A stretch of DNA of 64,000 bases, taken from positions 186,001 to 250,000 of the forward strand of contig WNNJ02000225.1 in the NCBI GenBank assembly GCA_012934845.2, given 5' to 3'. Below, in pieces: positions 11,610 through 24,100 of the stretch. The translations under genes were made by a program, and so were the position numbers. Origin of the DNA: Pomphorhynchus laevis (Eukaryota > Acanthocephala > Palaeacanthocephala > Echinorhynchida > Pomphorhynchidae). Every line of letters starts with the position of its first letter. Positions within the stretch are counted from its first letter, which is position 1. The notes below the pieces were generated by a model that was given only the letters and a program-made list of their open reading frames with translations, was not told the origin of the DNA and ran no database searches.

Positions 11610-12389
11610 TCAGATGATAAAAATTTTTGTGATTGTATCTCTTAACCATGAAATATATTCAATGAACTTATTGCATCCAATAGTGCAATAGACATTTCGA
11701 ATAAGCGGAGATAATTTCTCCACATTGTATGATATAAGTAAAACCCTGTCAGAAAGCTGTTCATTAAAAGATTTTAATTTTGTTAAATAGCTGGGCAGTC
11801 TATCCATATGAGCGATGATATTTGAGGTGAATTTGTTCAAGTAAGCATGTTGCTGACTTTCTTGCATACAAGAAAGAGCTGCTCTATACTCGTTTGCATC
11901 ATCAGGATGAGATATTATCGTCACTAAAAATTTTCCATCGTGATTCGGCAACCTGATATGCAAGTGCCGTTGTCGTTCGTTGTACAGTTCAATATCACTT
12001 AATCTTAATTTGTTTAATAAGGATTTTACACTTGCAGATCCAAATTTAAGAATATTGTCATATGGAAATATATATTTTGAACCTTCTGCTTTCGATTGAA
12101 TTACATTTAGCCTATTTATTTCATCTGTCAGAGAGATTTCCCCATCTACGCTAGAATGTATGGCATCATAATAGTTTGTTCGTTCAGCCAATAATCCTGT
12201 TTTATTTTGATTTATGTGAACTTGCTCTGGTAAATAACTAAGGCGATCAGTCATGTTAGACTTTCCAGTTCCATAAGCGTTTTGATTACAGTTATATTTA
12301 TTAAAATCAATATATTCACTGTCATCAATAATGTCGTCCAACAAATTCACCTCATAAGAACACGCCAGAGAATCAGGATTGCAAATCAT
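11610..12389 (-). CDS. Hypothetical protein, 259 aa, unassigned
   Basis: A single uninterrupted ATG-to-stop frame of 260 codons, long for DNA this AT-rich, with a balanced amino-acid composition; this is the main reason to believe it. I do not recognise the family. Residues 15-30 are acidic (LLDDIIDDSEYID). The C-terminal half is predicted helical with heptad-like leucines (about 140-235, for example LPSYLTKLKSFNEQLS), so a coiled coil or helical bundle is possible. There is no signal peptide or membrane segment. It lies between a dead LINE and a Penelope-like copy, so a transposon-borne origin cannot be excluded. An upstream exon is possible but I see no clear one. Confidence 0.45.
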   Translation of the reverse strand: MICNPDSLACSYEVNLLDDIIDDSEYIDFNKYNCNQNAYGTGKSNMTDRLSYLPEQVHINQNKTGLLAERTNYYDAIHSSVDGEISLTDEINRLNVIQSKAEGSKYIFPYDNILKFGSASVKSLLNKLRLSDIELYNERQRHLHIRLPNHDGKFLVTIISHPDDANEYRAALSCMQESQQHAYLNKFTSNIIAHMDRLPSYLTKLKSFNEQLSDRVLLISYNVEKLSPLIRNVYCTIGCNKFIEYISWLRDTITKIFII

Positions 12390-12515
12390 TTTTAAAACAG
12401 ACCGTTTAAATTAAATTCTAATATTTGAAACGTAAGTTTTGGCGCCATAGATAAGATCTATCATAAATAAGGATTCGATTGATACCATGTAGTAATGTTA
12501 CTACATTGCTGATTA

Positions 12516-13015
12516 ATAGCGTCCTGTTGTATCAAGAATAGGAACAATACCTGTGATGATAATGTCTTTCCACAACCAGAAAATTTTCAGTTCACAGATG
12601 AAATCAACTTAAATTAAAAACATTCATTGAAAGTGGTTGCATGAAAAACAGTGATTTGGCTAGTGGATCGCTCATATAAGGTAGGTTTCTAATAGATAGT
12701 TAGAATATGATCCCCTACCAAAAGTAATATACAGAAATGTATATCTACACCACTGTAGCAGCCAGCCTAGTGAATGTATCGTTGAATCGCGTTACATACG
12801 TCTGAATCTCAAATCTGACCAGCACCAGTGCACGGAGTAAGCAGATAATAAGGGTCGACACGTTAAATTTAAGTCTGGGTTAGCAGCTGATGAGACCCAC
12901 CCAGACTGATTTGTAGCGTCTTAGTGTATAAGGAATAGGAATAATATCTGTGAAGATAATGTCGCGCCACAACCATAAAAATCTCAGCTTGCAGATGCAT
13001 TCAAGTTAAATTAAA
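12516..13015. repeat. Two degenerate direct repeats with a hairpin between them
   Basis: A block of about 100 bp at 12516-12620 (core AGGAACAATACCTGTGATGA, then CCACAACCA) recurs at about 12911-13015 (AGGAATAATATCTGTGAAGA, then CCACAACCA). A third weaker relative lies near 17025-17095. Between the copies AGTCTGGGT and ACCCAGACT form a 9-bp inverted repeat at about 12871-12906. It is probably the remains of a mobile element. No coding capacity is seen. Confidence 0.5.
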
Positions 13016-13093
13016 TATCAAGTATGATGTATTTTGGATAAATTTAAAAGATTGTATAATCATAAAATATAGTTTTAAAATCATAATTCACAA

Positions 13094-13279
13094 TTATTCA
13101 ATCAGATCATTATATAAACATAATATTAATAGATTTACAAATACGTTGATTTTACGTTTGAATATGTTCTCATTTATATCGTCGCAGATCCGGCGTCCAG
13201 CAACTGTATCTATACTGCGTATCAACGCATGTAATGATATCTGTGTATCCGTTAGTCGACTATTCTTACATTTAATCAA
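13094..13279 (-). CDS. Possible terminal exon, unassigned
   Basis: Minus-strand frame of 61 codons. A splice acceptor-like sequence (AAATGTAAG) lies just inside its 5' end, and the frame then reads NSRLTDTQISLHALIRSID up to a stop at 13094. The segment is richer in G and C than its surroundings. No family is recognised and no partner exon is found. It may be a chance frame. Confidence 0.25.
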   Translation of the reverse strand: MIKCKNSRLTDTQISLHALIRSIDTVAGRRICDDINENIFKRKINVFVNLLILCLYNDLIE

Positions 13280-14109
13280 AAATGCATGATTTATATAATA
13301 TTTAAATGTTCCTGGTCATTGTAAGCATTTAAGTAAACCCTTTTAAAGTACTGATATATTATGTACATGCCAAGCGGGCCTGGTTATGAGTCCATTCTTT
13401 ATACGATAAACGATCTATTATATTAATATTATAATAATGCTATGTGAACTTTTAAAGACTTATATTTAGTCATTAGACTCAGTATAATATATTACCGACT
13501 CGCTTCGAATGCAAGGGGATAAGCAAAACATTTCAAAAAGTAATTTACAAATCGTAAAGTATAATTTGTAATTTGTTAGCCGTGGACTGGAAATATAATA
13601 TTTCAACTTGTACGAATGTAATTCTGACGAAGTTTAAAGCTAATAATGGGTACATTTTTATTTAAATTGTCTCACACCTATTGGTACGATAACTGCACTT
13701 TATATATAAGAACAAAACACGAAAATAAACGTTTATGTAATTGTCTTTAGTAGTTATTGTACTGGTATATTAGCAGAAGCCCAATAATCAGATCAACCAA
13801 TCTAATCTACGTATTTTATACTATATTAAAAATAAAGCTAAATAATTATAAATAATAAATGATTATTTATAGCAAGTCAAAATTTATAACTAAAAATTAA
13901 AATATAAGTCAATTGTAATGAATTGACTAATAGTAACAGACGATGTATCAAAATATGGATTAGAAGTCATCAGGATACCATCAGTATGTCATCAGACTTC
14001 GGCCCCTATTCATTTATCCCAAATAGCAGCGGGAAAAATGCATGATAATGACGTATTTCCTCTGATAAAATTTTATTATCTAGTATCTTATTCTATTACA
14101 AAGTATATT

Positions 14110-16009
14110 ATTTATTATCCATCCATAAAAATTTGTCACTTGAGAATTTCAATTTATTCTTTATATTATTGTGTTGATTTATATATTTTACTATTTGCTG
14201 CTTGATGTTATTTTTATAGTAAGATAGTTAAAGACATGTATCTATTAAATTATTTAAATGATTTTGAAGAAAGCCAATATCATTACATATTGTTGCAATT
14301 CTTAAAATTTCATTATTTAATGTATTATATTTTATATTATATGGTATGCATGAATTCTCATGCAAAAATATGTTTCTTGTATATTTAAATATGTCATCTT
14401 TACGATATAAATTAATATTAGTTTTAGTTAATGTTAATTTAATGTTCATATCTAGATGTACACCTTCTTTATCATTAATATTGATTTTGTTAAGAATAAG
14501 GTTTTCTGGATAAATGTGCTCACTAATTGAATAAAAATTATTAGAATTGAATACAACATATATCATCAATGTATCGAAACATATATTTTATATATTTATA
14601 TTGTTTAGATTTAGTTTTTACACAGTTATGAACAAATTCATATTCTATAAAGCTTAAAAACAAGTCAGCTATAATTTGGGATACTATTACCTCGTATTGG
14701 AACACCTTTTACTTGTCTAAATATAGATGTCCCTACTTTTAAATAATTTTTGATTTATCAAAATATTTAAGGATTCTATTAATTCAATTTTATCCATATA
14801 TTTATATTTACTTGATGGTTTAATTTTTGTTAGATAGACGTTATAGTTATTATAACATATATATGTATATCTTTTTCCGAATATAAGATTAATTAATTTT
14901 ACTAACGCTTCTTTAATATCTACTAAATCTAGATTTGTATAAAGCGTATTAAAATCGTATGCATTTATATTTTGAAAATTTATTCCTTTTTTCTGTTCTA
15001 AAAATTCTTTTATAGAATTAATACTGAAATAGTGTTTTATACCAGTATTAATTTCGATTACCTTGCAATATTTTTTAAAGTGTGCTTTTATTACTTTAAG
15101 TATTTTATTCATATAGACAGAAAGTGGTTTTAATGTACATTTAAACGCACTACATATGAACCTAGGTTTTATTGGATTTTTATGTAATTTTGGATTTTAA
15201 TATAATATAGGTATAGTTTTATTATCTGATTTAACCTTTATACCCTTTTTATCCATTATAGAACAGTGACTTGTAATAATTGTTTCTAAATTTAAATCAC
15301 TACATTCATATGTTGTGTTTATATTTAAATCATTACAATTTAACTCTTTCATCAGTATATCATAATAAAACGTTTTGTAAATGAACACAAAGTTATTACT
15401 AGCTTTATAGATATTTGTTATTATATAATTATACTTTAGTTTAGTAAGTTCTGAATACATCTTTATTAATTTTATGTCTCCTTTTATATTGTTATTTCTT
15501 ATTTTCTTTTTAATTTTATCAAATTACAAATCTTTCCAAATATTAATCTTAGATGTCTTTAAGCTTTCGTTACAAATCAGCTTACTAAAGTAATAATTTA
15601 AATCATTATATAACGAATTGTAAATTTTATTTTTATTATACCTTTTTGATAGCATTTTGACGACAAAGCTTTCTGTGAAATCGAAAAAAGAAAATAGATT
15701 CATTTAAAATAGATTCATTTTAACTAATATATAAGTTTCCCAAATGTTTATCTTTGGTGTATTTAAGCTTTTACTATTAATCAGTTTACCAAAGTAAGCA
15801 TTTAAGTCATTATATAACGAATTGTACATTTTATTTTTATTGCTATTATTTAATCTATATTTATACTCTTTTGATAGTATTTTCCATAATTCATTGTTTT
15901 TAATTAATTCTAGATTATGGGTACATATATGTTCATTTATTTTATCAAAATTAATACTTTTGCAATTGCATTTTGTTTCTATAATGTCATCGTTACATAT
16001 TAATTTCAA
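14110..16009 (-). pseudogene. Penelope-like reverse transcriptase, frameshifted
   Basis: The open pieces lie at 15704-16009, 15197-15460, 14717-15112 and 14228-14569. They line up as one protein broken by stops and single-base changes. Compared with the copy at 57.7-58.6 kb, one extra A lies in the GVPMG block (near 14685) and one extra base lies directly after the YIDD box (near 14570). The YIDD catalytic pair itself is intact. The N-terminal part contains an internal duplication of about 45 residues (YNSLYNDLN-x2-F-x-KLI occurs twice), also present in the plus-strand copy at 19.7-20.2 kb. The product would be a reverse transcriptase; no GIY-YIG endonuclease is visible. Confidence 0.65.
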
Positions 16010-16053
16010 TTCTTTATTTAAATTACAATTTTTCGTCCTAATAGTGGTAACAA

Positions 16054-16089
16054 CTTATACCTTATTTTAGGAATAAAATAAGGTATAAG
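16054..16089. repeat. Perfect 15-bp palindrome at the element's 5' end
   Basis: CTTATACCTTATTTT, a six-base loop AGGAAT, and AAAATAAGGTATAAG. The right half plus TTG also begins the plus-strand copy near 19417. It marks the 5' boundary of copy A. Confidence 0.7.
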
Positions 16090-16354
16090 ATGTTTAATTT
16101 TATATTATTTAAACGTATGCCTATATCTATGTTATCTATTCATTTATTAAGGAAGTATATGGTTTAAAATATTATTCCTTATTTGTTATTGTATTTCATA
16201 TTACAATTACTGTAAATTATACAACTTAACCTATAATACTCATTAATTAATCGTTATTTATCAAACAAATGATTTTTTAGATAAACTTCTTATATTTACA
16301 TATATCTTTAAGGTGTAAGGTGTACTCCATACACTTTAAGGTATATGGTACTAC

Positions 16355-16915
16355 ATATATCGCCGCTGGCTTCTGCTGTTAAATTATCTTGTGTGATCTT
16401 TCAAAATTGATAAATTTATGAAAAAATCCATCAAAGGATCATCACTTTTAAATCCATTAAAAGTCCATTGAAGGATCACCAGCACCGATTCATTGATCTC
16501 CTGAACACATCAGTGTAAAACATAAAGAAAGAATGTTTAAACTGCGTCTCGGAAAATGCTGTTTCATAAATTCATTAGATCGACGGTTTAATATACTGAA
16601 GAATTTCTAGCTGTACTGGATTGTTAGTCTAGTCGACAAGGCGTGTACTCACCGATCGAAAGAATCTATGCTCATATCTGAAAGTACAAATAGTGTTCAA
16701 GAGGAAACTACAGCTTACACAGCGTTCTGAGGTGTCCGGGTGTACCATTGCACGACGGTAGCGGATGAAACAATACTAATATGGCAGTCTAAAATCTGGT
16801 ATGCGTTGAGTGATGGTGTATTGAGTTGGAAGTAATAAATGATACCGTAGCTGGTTTCTGCTGCGATATCACATTGTGTGATCTAGCAAAATTGATTATA
16901 TAAATGTTTTCCTCT
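16355..16915 (-). repeat. Inverted module, left arm (LTR-like)
   Basis: About 530 bp that is the reverse complement of 18757-19385, with short indels. Within the arm, two related end segments in the same direction, near 16360-16400 and 16855-16900 (both contain CTGGyTTCTGCTG and TTGTGTGATCT), bound the module like repeat termini. It sits immediately upstream of the Penelope-like ORF in both inverted copies, and may be its pseudo-LTR. No ORF is seen. Confidence 0.65.
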
Positions 16916-17788
16916 TACAGAGGCATAAACACCATGCAGCAATTTTTAAATCCTCATTAAACCAATAAATATAACTGAATTATTCTTGCTGTATTCAAAG
17001 TGCTACGTATACCCAGATGTAGACTCGACGCTACATTGCTTCGTGGCAATGTTGAGTTGAGGAATAGGATATAAATCGTGATAATATTTCAGTTTCTCTT
17101 AATGACCTCTAATTTTAATTCTAATACATTATATATTATCTATTAATCAATTTATAAAAATTGAGTTATGAAAAATTCTCTTAACCTTTAAAAATCTGAA
17201 TAACAGAAAATGTTAAGATTAAGATATTTACATTTCTGTGAAATACTTAGATTCAGATAATTGATCGAATTAGTCGACAAAGATACCGCACTCCCAAATT
17301 ATAAGTACTTAGATTTTTCGATAATTGTTCTTATAAAACAGATTTACATGTATGGGATCCTCAATTATTTCAAGATAATAAGTCAAATTCATTAAATAAA
17401 CTTGTGTTGTATTTGTTTAACAATAATTAATTAATCATAATTAATTAAAATTTAATAGTCAATAAAATTTAATATCAATTTTAATTAATTTTAATTACAA
17501 TTTTAATCAATTATAATTTAATAATCAATTGTAATTATTTATTTCATAAAAATTATAAATTTTGCATTCTTCCAAAATAAAAGATAAATGTTTCGGTATA
17601 AAGTTTTAAATTAAAATAAATGACACAAGGTTTAATTATATATCAAATATAAATGTATATAATTTATAATTGTTATCAAATAAACGTAAGAAAGGACTTA
17701 CTCATACTGTGTAAATATACATTTGAGAAATAAAATTCAATTTAAAACAGCAAATGAAAGCAACAATATATAATGGAATTGTAAACCA

Positions 17789-18110
17789 CTAATGTTTCTT
17801 TTGGTGTACAACATTAATATTATTAATGAGTACTTTCAACGGACCAGCCTTCTTCAGCCACGGATGGTACAATAACTCTTTAGTGTCTGCCCGTAAAACA
17901 GGATCAACTGATAGGCATCGATCAACGAAATTTAACATCTCATTGCTCATGCGCTTTCTTCCATCTTCACTTATTTCTGGTTTTCCATTCATGGTAATCA
18001 AACACATTGCTCTTACTGGCGGCTCTTTTATATAAGGCGGTTCTCCATCTATCATTTCAATTATCATCACACCAAGACTCCAAATGTCTACTTTTCGATC
18101 GTATTTTTTT
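17789..18110 (-). CDS. PAK terminal exon (kinase C-lobe)
   Basis: Acceptor TTTATTTTAG precedes the exon at 18111. It completes an Arg codon and reads [25 protein letters not shown] and [22 protein letters not shown], ending HQKKH and a TAG stop. It sits almost exactly at the centre of the inverted repeat pair 16355-16915 and 18757-19390. Confidence 0.92.
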
Positions 18111-21100
18111 CTAAAATAAACACAATTTATAATTTATTATTAATAAAAAAAAACGTTAATAAAATACATTCGTGGGAATATCTACATTTTGAATTAGTGG
18201 AGAAATACCTGTGTTGTCATTAAGTGATATTCATTAGGTAATAATTAACTAATTTCTTGATAGATTAAATAAAAGTAATATTGTCACAAGTTTTTAAAAA
18301 TAGCACAATTTAAACTTAAAGATACATCTATACTTGTTTCTTTGTTTCAAGCTATGAAGGTTTTGTTTATTGTTAAAAACGAGATTGAAAGGTACAAACT
18401 ATTTTTAAGCTTAAATTTAATGAAACATTAACCCCAATCAACAAGTCTTATTAATTCCATACTTCGCAAACACTTATTAACCTATAATTTTACGAACAAT
18501 GAGCATCGATCAGCTTAATCTTAATAAAATATTGAGTAGATAAGATTCGTCAAGATTATGACAGGTTCTTAAAGACTTGATGATTTAGGCTACATTGGTA
18601 AATGTGGTTACCATGTGAATTTAGAAATAAGAAGACTGTTTATATATAATTAAATTAATAAAACCGGAAAATTTTGTCGGTATTATTAATTTAATTCAAT
18701 TAAGTCTTGAAATGACCTCGGATTTCAGTTCGTGTTATAAAAACCCTGTAAGTATATATAATCAATTTTGCTAGATCACATAAGGTGATATCGCATCAGA
18801 ATCCAGCTTCAGTATCATTCATTACTTCCAACTCAATACACCTTGACTCACAGCATGCTCGATTTTAGACTGACATATTAGTACTGTTTCGTCAGCTACT
18901 GTCGTGCAATGGTACACCCGTACTCATTAGAAGGGGCTGTGTACGCTGTAGTTTCCTTTTGAACACTATTTGCACTTTTAGGTTCGAACCTTGGCTGTTT
19001 TCACAACATGCCAGATTTAAGCCTGACATGTTGATATTGTTTCGCCCGCTACTGTCGTGCGATGATACACTTGACTCATCAGAAAACTGTGTACCGTTGT
19101 AGTTTCCTTTTAAACACTATTTGCACTTTCAGATATGAGCATAGGTTCTTTCGATCGGTGGGTATACGCCTTGTCGACTAGACTAACAATCCAGTACAGC
19201 TAGAAATTCTTCAGTATATTAAACCGTCGATCTAATGAATTTATGAAACAGCATTTTCCGAGACGCAGTTTAAGCATTTTTTCTTTATATTTTACACTGA
19301 TCTGTTCAGGAGATCATAGAATCGATGCTAGTGATCCTTCAATGGACTTTTTCATAAATTTATCAGTTTTGAAAGATCACACTGATGTTATCAGATTTAA
19401 GTAAATATATTCATAAAATAAGGTATAAGTTGTTACCGCCATTAGGATGGAAAAATTGTAATTATAATAAAGAAATGAAATCAATATGTAACGATAGATA
19501 CAATATAGAAACTGAATGGAATTGCAAAAGTTTTAATTTTGATAAAATAAATGAACATATATGTACCTATAATCTAGAATTAATTGAATTTGGTGAATTA
19601 AGAAAAATGAAATCAAAAGAGATATTTTTTTGTAATTATTATAATTTGTAATTATAATAAAGAATTGAAATCAATATGTAACGATAATATTTGAAACAAT
19701 ATGGAAACAGAATGCAATTGCAAAAGTATTAATTTTGATAAAATAAATGAACATATATGCACTCATATTCTAGAATTAATTAAAAATAGTGAATTAAGGA
19801 AAATACTATCAAAAGAGTATAAATATAGATTAAATAATAGCAATAAAAATAAAATGTACAATTCGTTATATAATGACTTAAATGCTTACTTTGGCAAACT
19901 GATTAATAGTAAAAGCTTAAATACACCAAAGATAAACATTTGGAAAACCTATAAATTAGTTAAAATGTATCTATTTTAAATGAATCTATTTTCTTTTTTC
20001 GCTCTCACAGAAAGCTTTGTCGTCAAAATGCTATCAAAAAGGTATAATAAAAATAAAATTTACAATTCGTTATATAATGACTTAAATTGTTACTTTAGTA
20101 AGCTGATTTGTAACGAAAGCTTAAAGACATCTAAGATTAATATTTGGAAAGATTTTAAATTTGATAAAATTAAAAAGAAAATAAGAAATAACAATATAAA
20201 AGGAGATATAAAATTAATAAAGATGTATTCAGAACTTACTAAATTAAATGATAATTATATGATCACAAATATCTATAAAGCTAGTAATAACTTTGTGTTC
20301 ATTTACAAAACGTTTTATTATGATATACTGATGAAAGAGTTAAATTATAATGATTTAAATGTAACCGCTATATATGAACGTAGTGATTTAAATTTAGATG
20401 CAATAATTACAAACCACTATTCAATAATAATGGATAAAAAGGGTATAAAGATTAAATCAGATAATAAAACTATACGTATATTATACTATTTCGGTATTAA
20501 TTCTACAAAATAATTGTTAGAACGCAAAAAAGGTATAAGTCAGTAAGGTGTATACCTACCTAGTCGATGTGCCTACGCCTTACCGACTAAGCTAGCAATC
20601 CATTACAGCTAGAAAATCTTCAGTATATGAAACCTTTAATCTAATGAATTACTGAAACCGCATTTTCCAAGATTCATTTTTATCATTCTTTATTTATATT
20701 TTACACTGATGTGTTCAGGAGATTATATAATCGACGCTGATGATCCTTTGATGGAATTTTTTTATATAACATTGATAGTATTCTAATTTCCAAAGTTCTC
20801 ATGATCACTACATTTGTCTTATGAACTCCAATCACTTACTACTTTGTACAGACAATACTCGTTTTATTTTGAAAACAAAATACTTCCTTAAAAAACAACT
20901 TATAATTTTGTTTGTTCTTCAGCTATCACGTTATATCTCTAATACAAAGTGATCTATATATCGACAATAGTGATTTTTCTAATCATCTCATTCTACAATG
21001 TATTGACAAGTTTTAAAACGAATTTTTGTTCATATATTTAATCGTTCAATTACTGTTTTTGAGCTCTTTGAGTGATGATTTCATCACTGATAATATAAGG

Positions 21101-24100
21101 TGATAATTTATATTTTCTCGTGTTATGTTATATTATAAGTTACTTTAATGCATTATCAATGTAATTTGAAGTATCTGCTGGTGTCTATTACGAATTTATA
21201 AAAAATTCGTGTCTAACCTTGCGATAACTTCTGGTGCCATCCAATAAGGAGTACCAACAATTGTGTTTCTCTTTGAGTCAGGTGTTGTAAGCTGCGCACA
21301 GAATCCAAAATCCGTTAACTTGACAGATCCATCCATACCTACGAGTACATTATCACTTTTAACATCTCTATGGATTATATGTTTAGAGTGCAGGAAGTTT
21401 AAAGCTTCAAGACATTCTTTCACAATGGTTGCCATCTGTATTTCATTCATTATAGTTTTCTCGACAACTTGTGTTAATTGTCCACCCTTTTAATAAAGAT
21501 ATACACTATTATTAGAATAATTATTTACATACCTCCATGTACTCCATTACTATCCACAGTTCTTTATCGAGTAGATAGCATTCAATGAAATTAACTATGC
21601 TTCTGAACTTAGAATCCTTCATTACCTCTATTTCACTTATTATCATTTCCCTTCTACTTTGTTTCTCCAGGTCAATCTGTTTTATCGCCACCATATATTT
21701 CGTAGTTCTATCCATAGCCAAATATACTTCTCCCGCTGCCCTGAAATTTAAGGTTAAAACTATGATGTGCATTTACAAGTTTTTAGATTTTTAGCGTATC
21801 GTTCAGAAAGTAACTATAATTTGTTGTAAGAAATTCTTATATTTTTTGTAACAGTAAATTCTCTCGTTTAGTAATTTTTAGAGAAATAAAATTAATAAAA
21901 TAATTAGATAAAAATAAATAGGTAAAAATAGATATATTTATTGACTAGAAGTCATTTATTAGAGCATTTATTAGAAGTTATTAATAAAACGAAATGGGTA
22001 ATTAAATATCTAAGATATTTAATATATCTTTAAGATATCTAAGATATTAATTGAGATTTGGTTTCAAATCTCAATTGTAAATATACTAACACGAAAATTT
22101 TTCAATTAATTTGCTAATAGCCAATTTTATATTAAATTTCTTTTTTTTTGCCAACAGGAGAAACAACAACAATGAGTTTTTCTTATCAACTACAAAATTT
22201 GCTTAAAAATCTCTCACTTCTCGAGTTTTTGTAATCTCCATCTCATCAGTGACACCAAAATGTTATAAAACGTCAAGGAAATTTTATAATGCCAGAATTA
22301 TATTTACACACTTTTTTAATACGTCTTAGATAGTGAACATGTTCATCGTTTGCCAAATATGTTCAATACTAGTGTCTATTAAATTTGATTCAATCTTAAT
22401 GTATAACCTTATCCTTAGTTGAAGAAGCTGAAATTATATCGTTTGATTCCTTGAAATTAGTGGTTCGTTTTACGAAGTTAAAACGAACGACTAATTAAAA
22501 CGAATAACATGTTTGATTAATTGTTATTATATAACAATTAAATAATTGTTACTCTAATCGTTAATTAACAATTAACAATTAGAATATATTACCCATAACC
22601 AAGAGTTAATCAATAGTTTAGTCTTAAATTATAGCCAACGCATTTTGAGTTTTTCAATAACTCTTCTTCAGGATTTTAATATTTTTCTCGATTATTTAAT
22701 TTTCCTATCTCTAGCAAAACCCGAAAGATAGTTCGTTGGATGTCAATCCACGCTATTGTGATATATAACACCTAAGACTGCAAACAAATTATTTCTAAAA
22801 CATTTCGCCTTTTTAGGCTTTGCCAATTTAAATAAATGTACACAATGACAACGAAAGGAAACACAAAGAACATATGTGGATTGAACAACTAATGACCGAT
22901 AAAAAACAGAAATAAATGCGGAGCAAAAATATCATTGGCATGTTGATTAAGCCTTTGGGTTACATTTTTGTGAATTTAACTTGCAATTTAAGTCAATTGA
23001 TGTTACGCTATTTTAGATTACAGTGTTATAGTATCAACGATTATATATAAGGATTGACTTCCGTTGAATATCCACGAAGAACGTTTCTATTAAAAAATTT
23101 GACATACATGTCTAAAAATTATATATGCATGTAATCAAACTCAGGCTTTTGGCAATATATATTACTATACATTAATATATACATCTTACGATATATATAA
23201 TTGTAAATGTTGCCAAAAACCGGAGTTCGATTACAAGTAGAGCAGACTTCCTTATCACTCCTAGACGAGCTGATGGTAGCCGGCAGCACTCATCAGTAGG
23301 GTGAACTACCAATGAGTCGTTTCGGCTGCCTTGTGATATATTATATATATCACAAGGCATCCGGAACGACTGATGGTAGTTCACCCTACTGATGAGTGCT
23401 GACATATATCATCAGCTCGTCTAGGAGTGATAAGGAAGCCTGCCCTTCATGTAATCGAACTCCGGTTTTTGGCAAGATTTACAATTATGAAACTGAAGCT
23501 TATTAGGTCCAGGAGCACAGTTATATTATTAGCTCCCGGAGCACAGTATATATATTTATATATGTTGAAAGTATCAATAGGATTATTTGAACCACAGCTT
23601 GGGATCCTTGTTTCTGTCGGATTCATAAATATATCAAAATAGGTAGGTATATAAAATAAAACCAAGCTTTCTTTTGCAATCTATTTAAAAAAATTTTCGG
23701 GTTACTCCTTCGCCAGTAGTACAATACAGTATTATGCTACTGACGAAGTGGTAAACATTTAGTATCGAAAAAGTAATTTCTGTGTTTGATTTAAAACTAA
23801 AAATCATAAAATTATAAAAATTATTTTTTTAAAATTGTCCAACGATATGTTCGATGTCTTTTATTTTTCTATTCTCTCGATTTTAAACGCCCTGAATAAT
23901 TTTTAAAATATTAAAATTATTAATGACAAACTATCGTAGTTGTTCTGTGCTAAAAGTAAAGTTGTTTTGCGTTTAACCTTTACTAACCTTGATAGTGAGA
24001 GTTGGACATTAAATATTTGTTTAAGGTTAGCAAAGGTTAAAAGCAAAACAACTTTATTTTTAGCACAGAACAATTACGATAGATTGTCATTTTTTAATAA

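Larger units (their letters stand above)
13790..16089 (-). mobile_element. Penelope-like reverse-transcriptase element, copy A
   Basis: Minus-strand element with 5' end at the palindrome 16054-16089, a decayed ORF (about 16009 to 14110) and a 3' UTR of about 300 bp ending near 13790. Coding motifs in order: N-terminal repeats (YNSLYNDLN twice), NPKLHKNPIKPRFICSA near 15165, CTLKPLSVYMNKILKVI, AYDFNTLYTNLDL near 14950, KGVPIRGN near 14700 and FRYIDDIC near 14580. This order and wording are those of a widespread animal reverse-transcriptase family usually placed near Penelope-like elements. The class is my inference. Frameshifts are listed under the ORF. Confidence 0.7.

Noticed and set aside
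18970-19000. GGTTCGAACC as a tRNA T-loop
   Set aside because: A self-complementary stretch within a repeat; no acceptor or anticodon stem can be drawn.
23172-23665. ORFs in and beside the 292-bp palindrome
   Set aside because: Inverted repeat without protein features on either strand; the two frames mirror each other.
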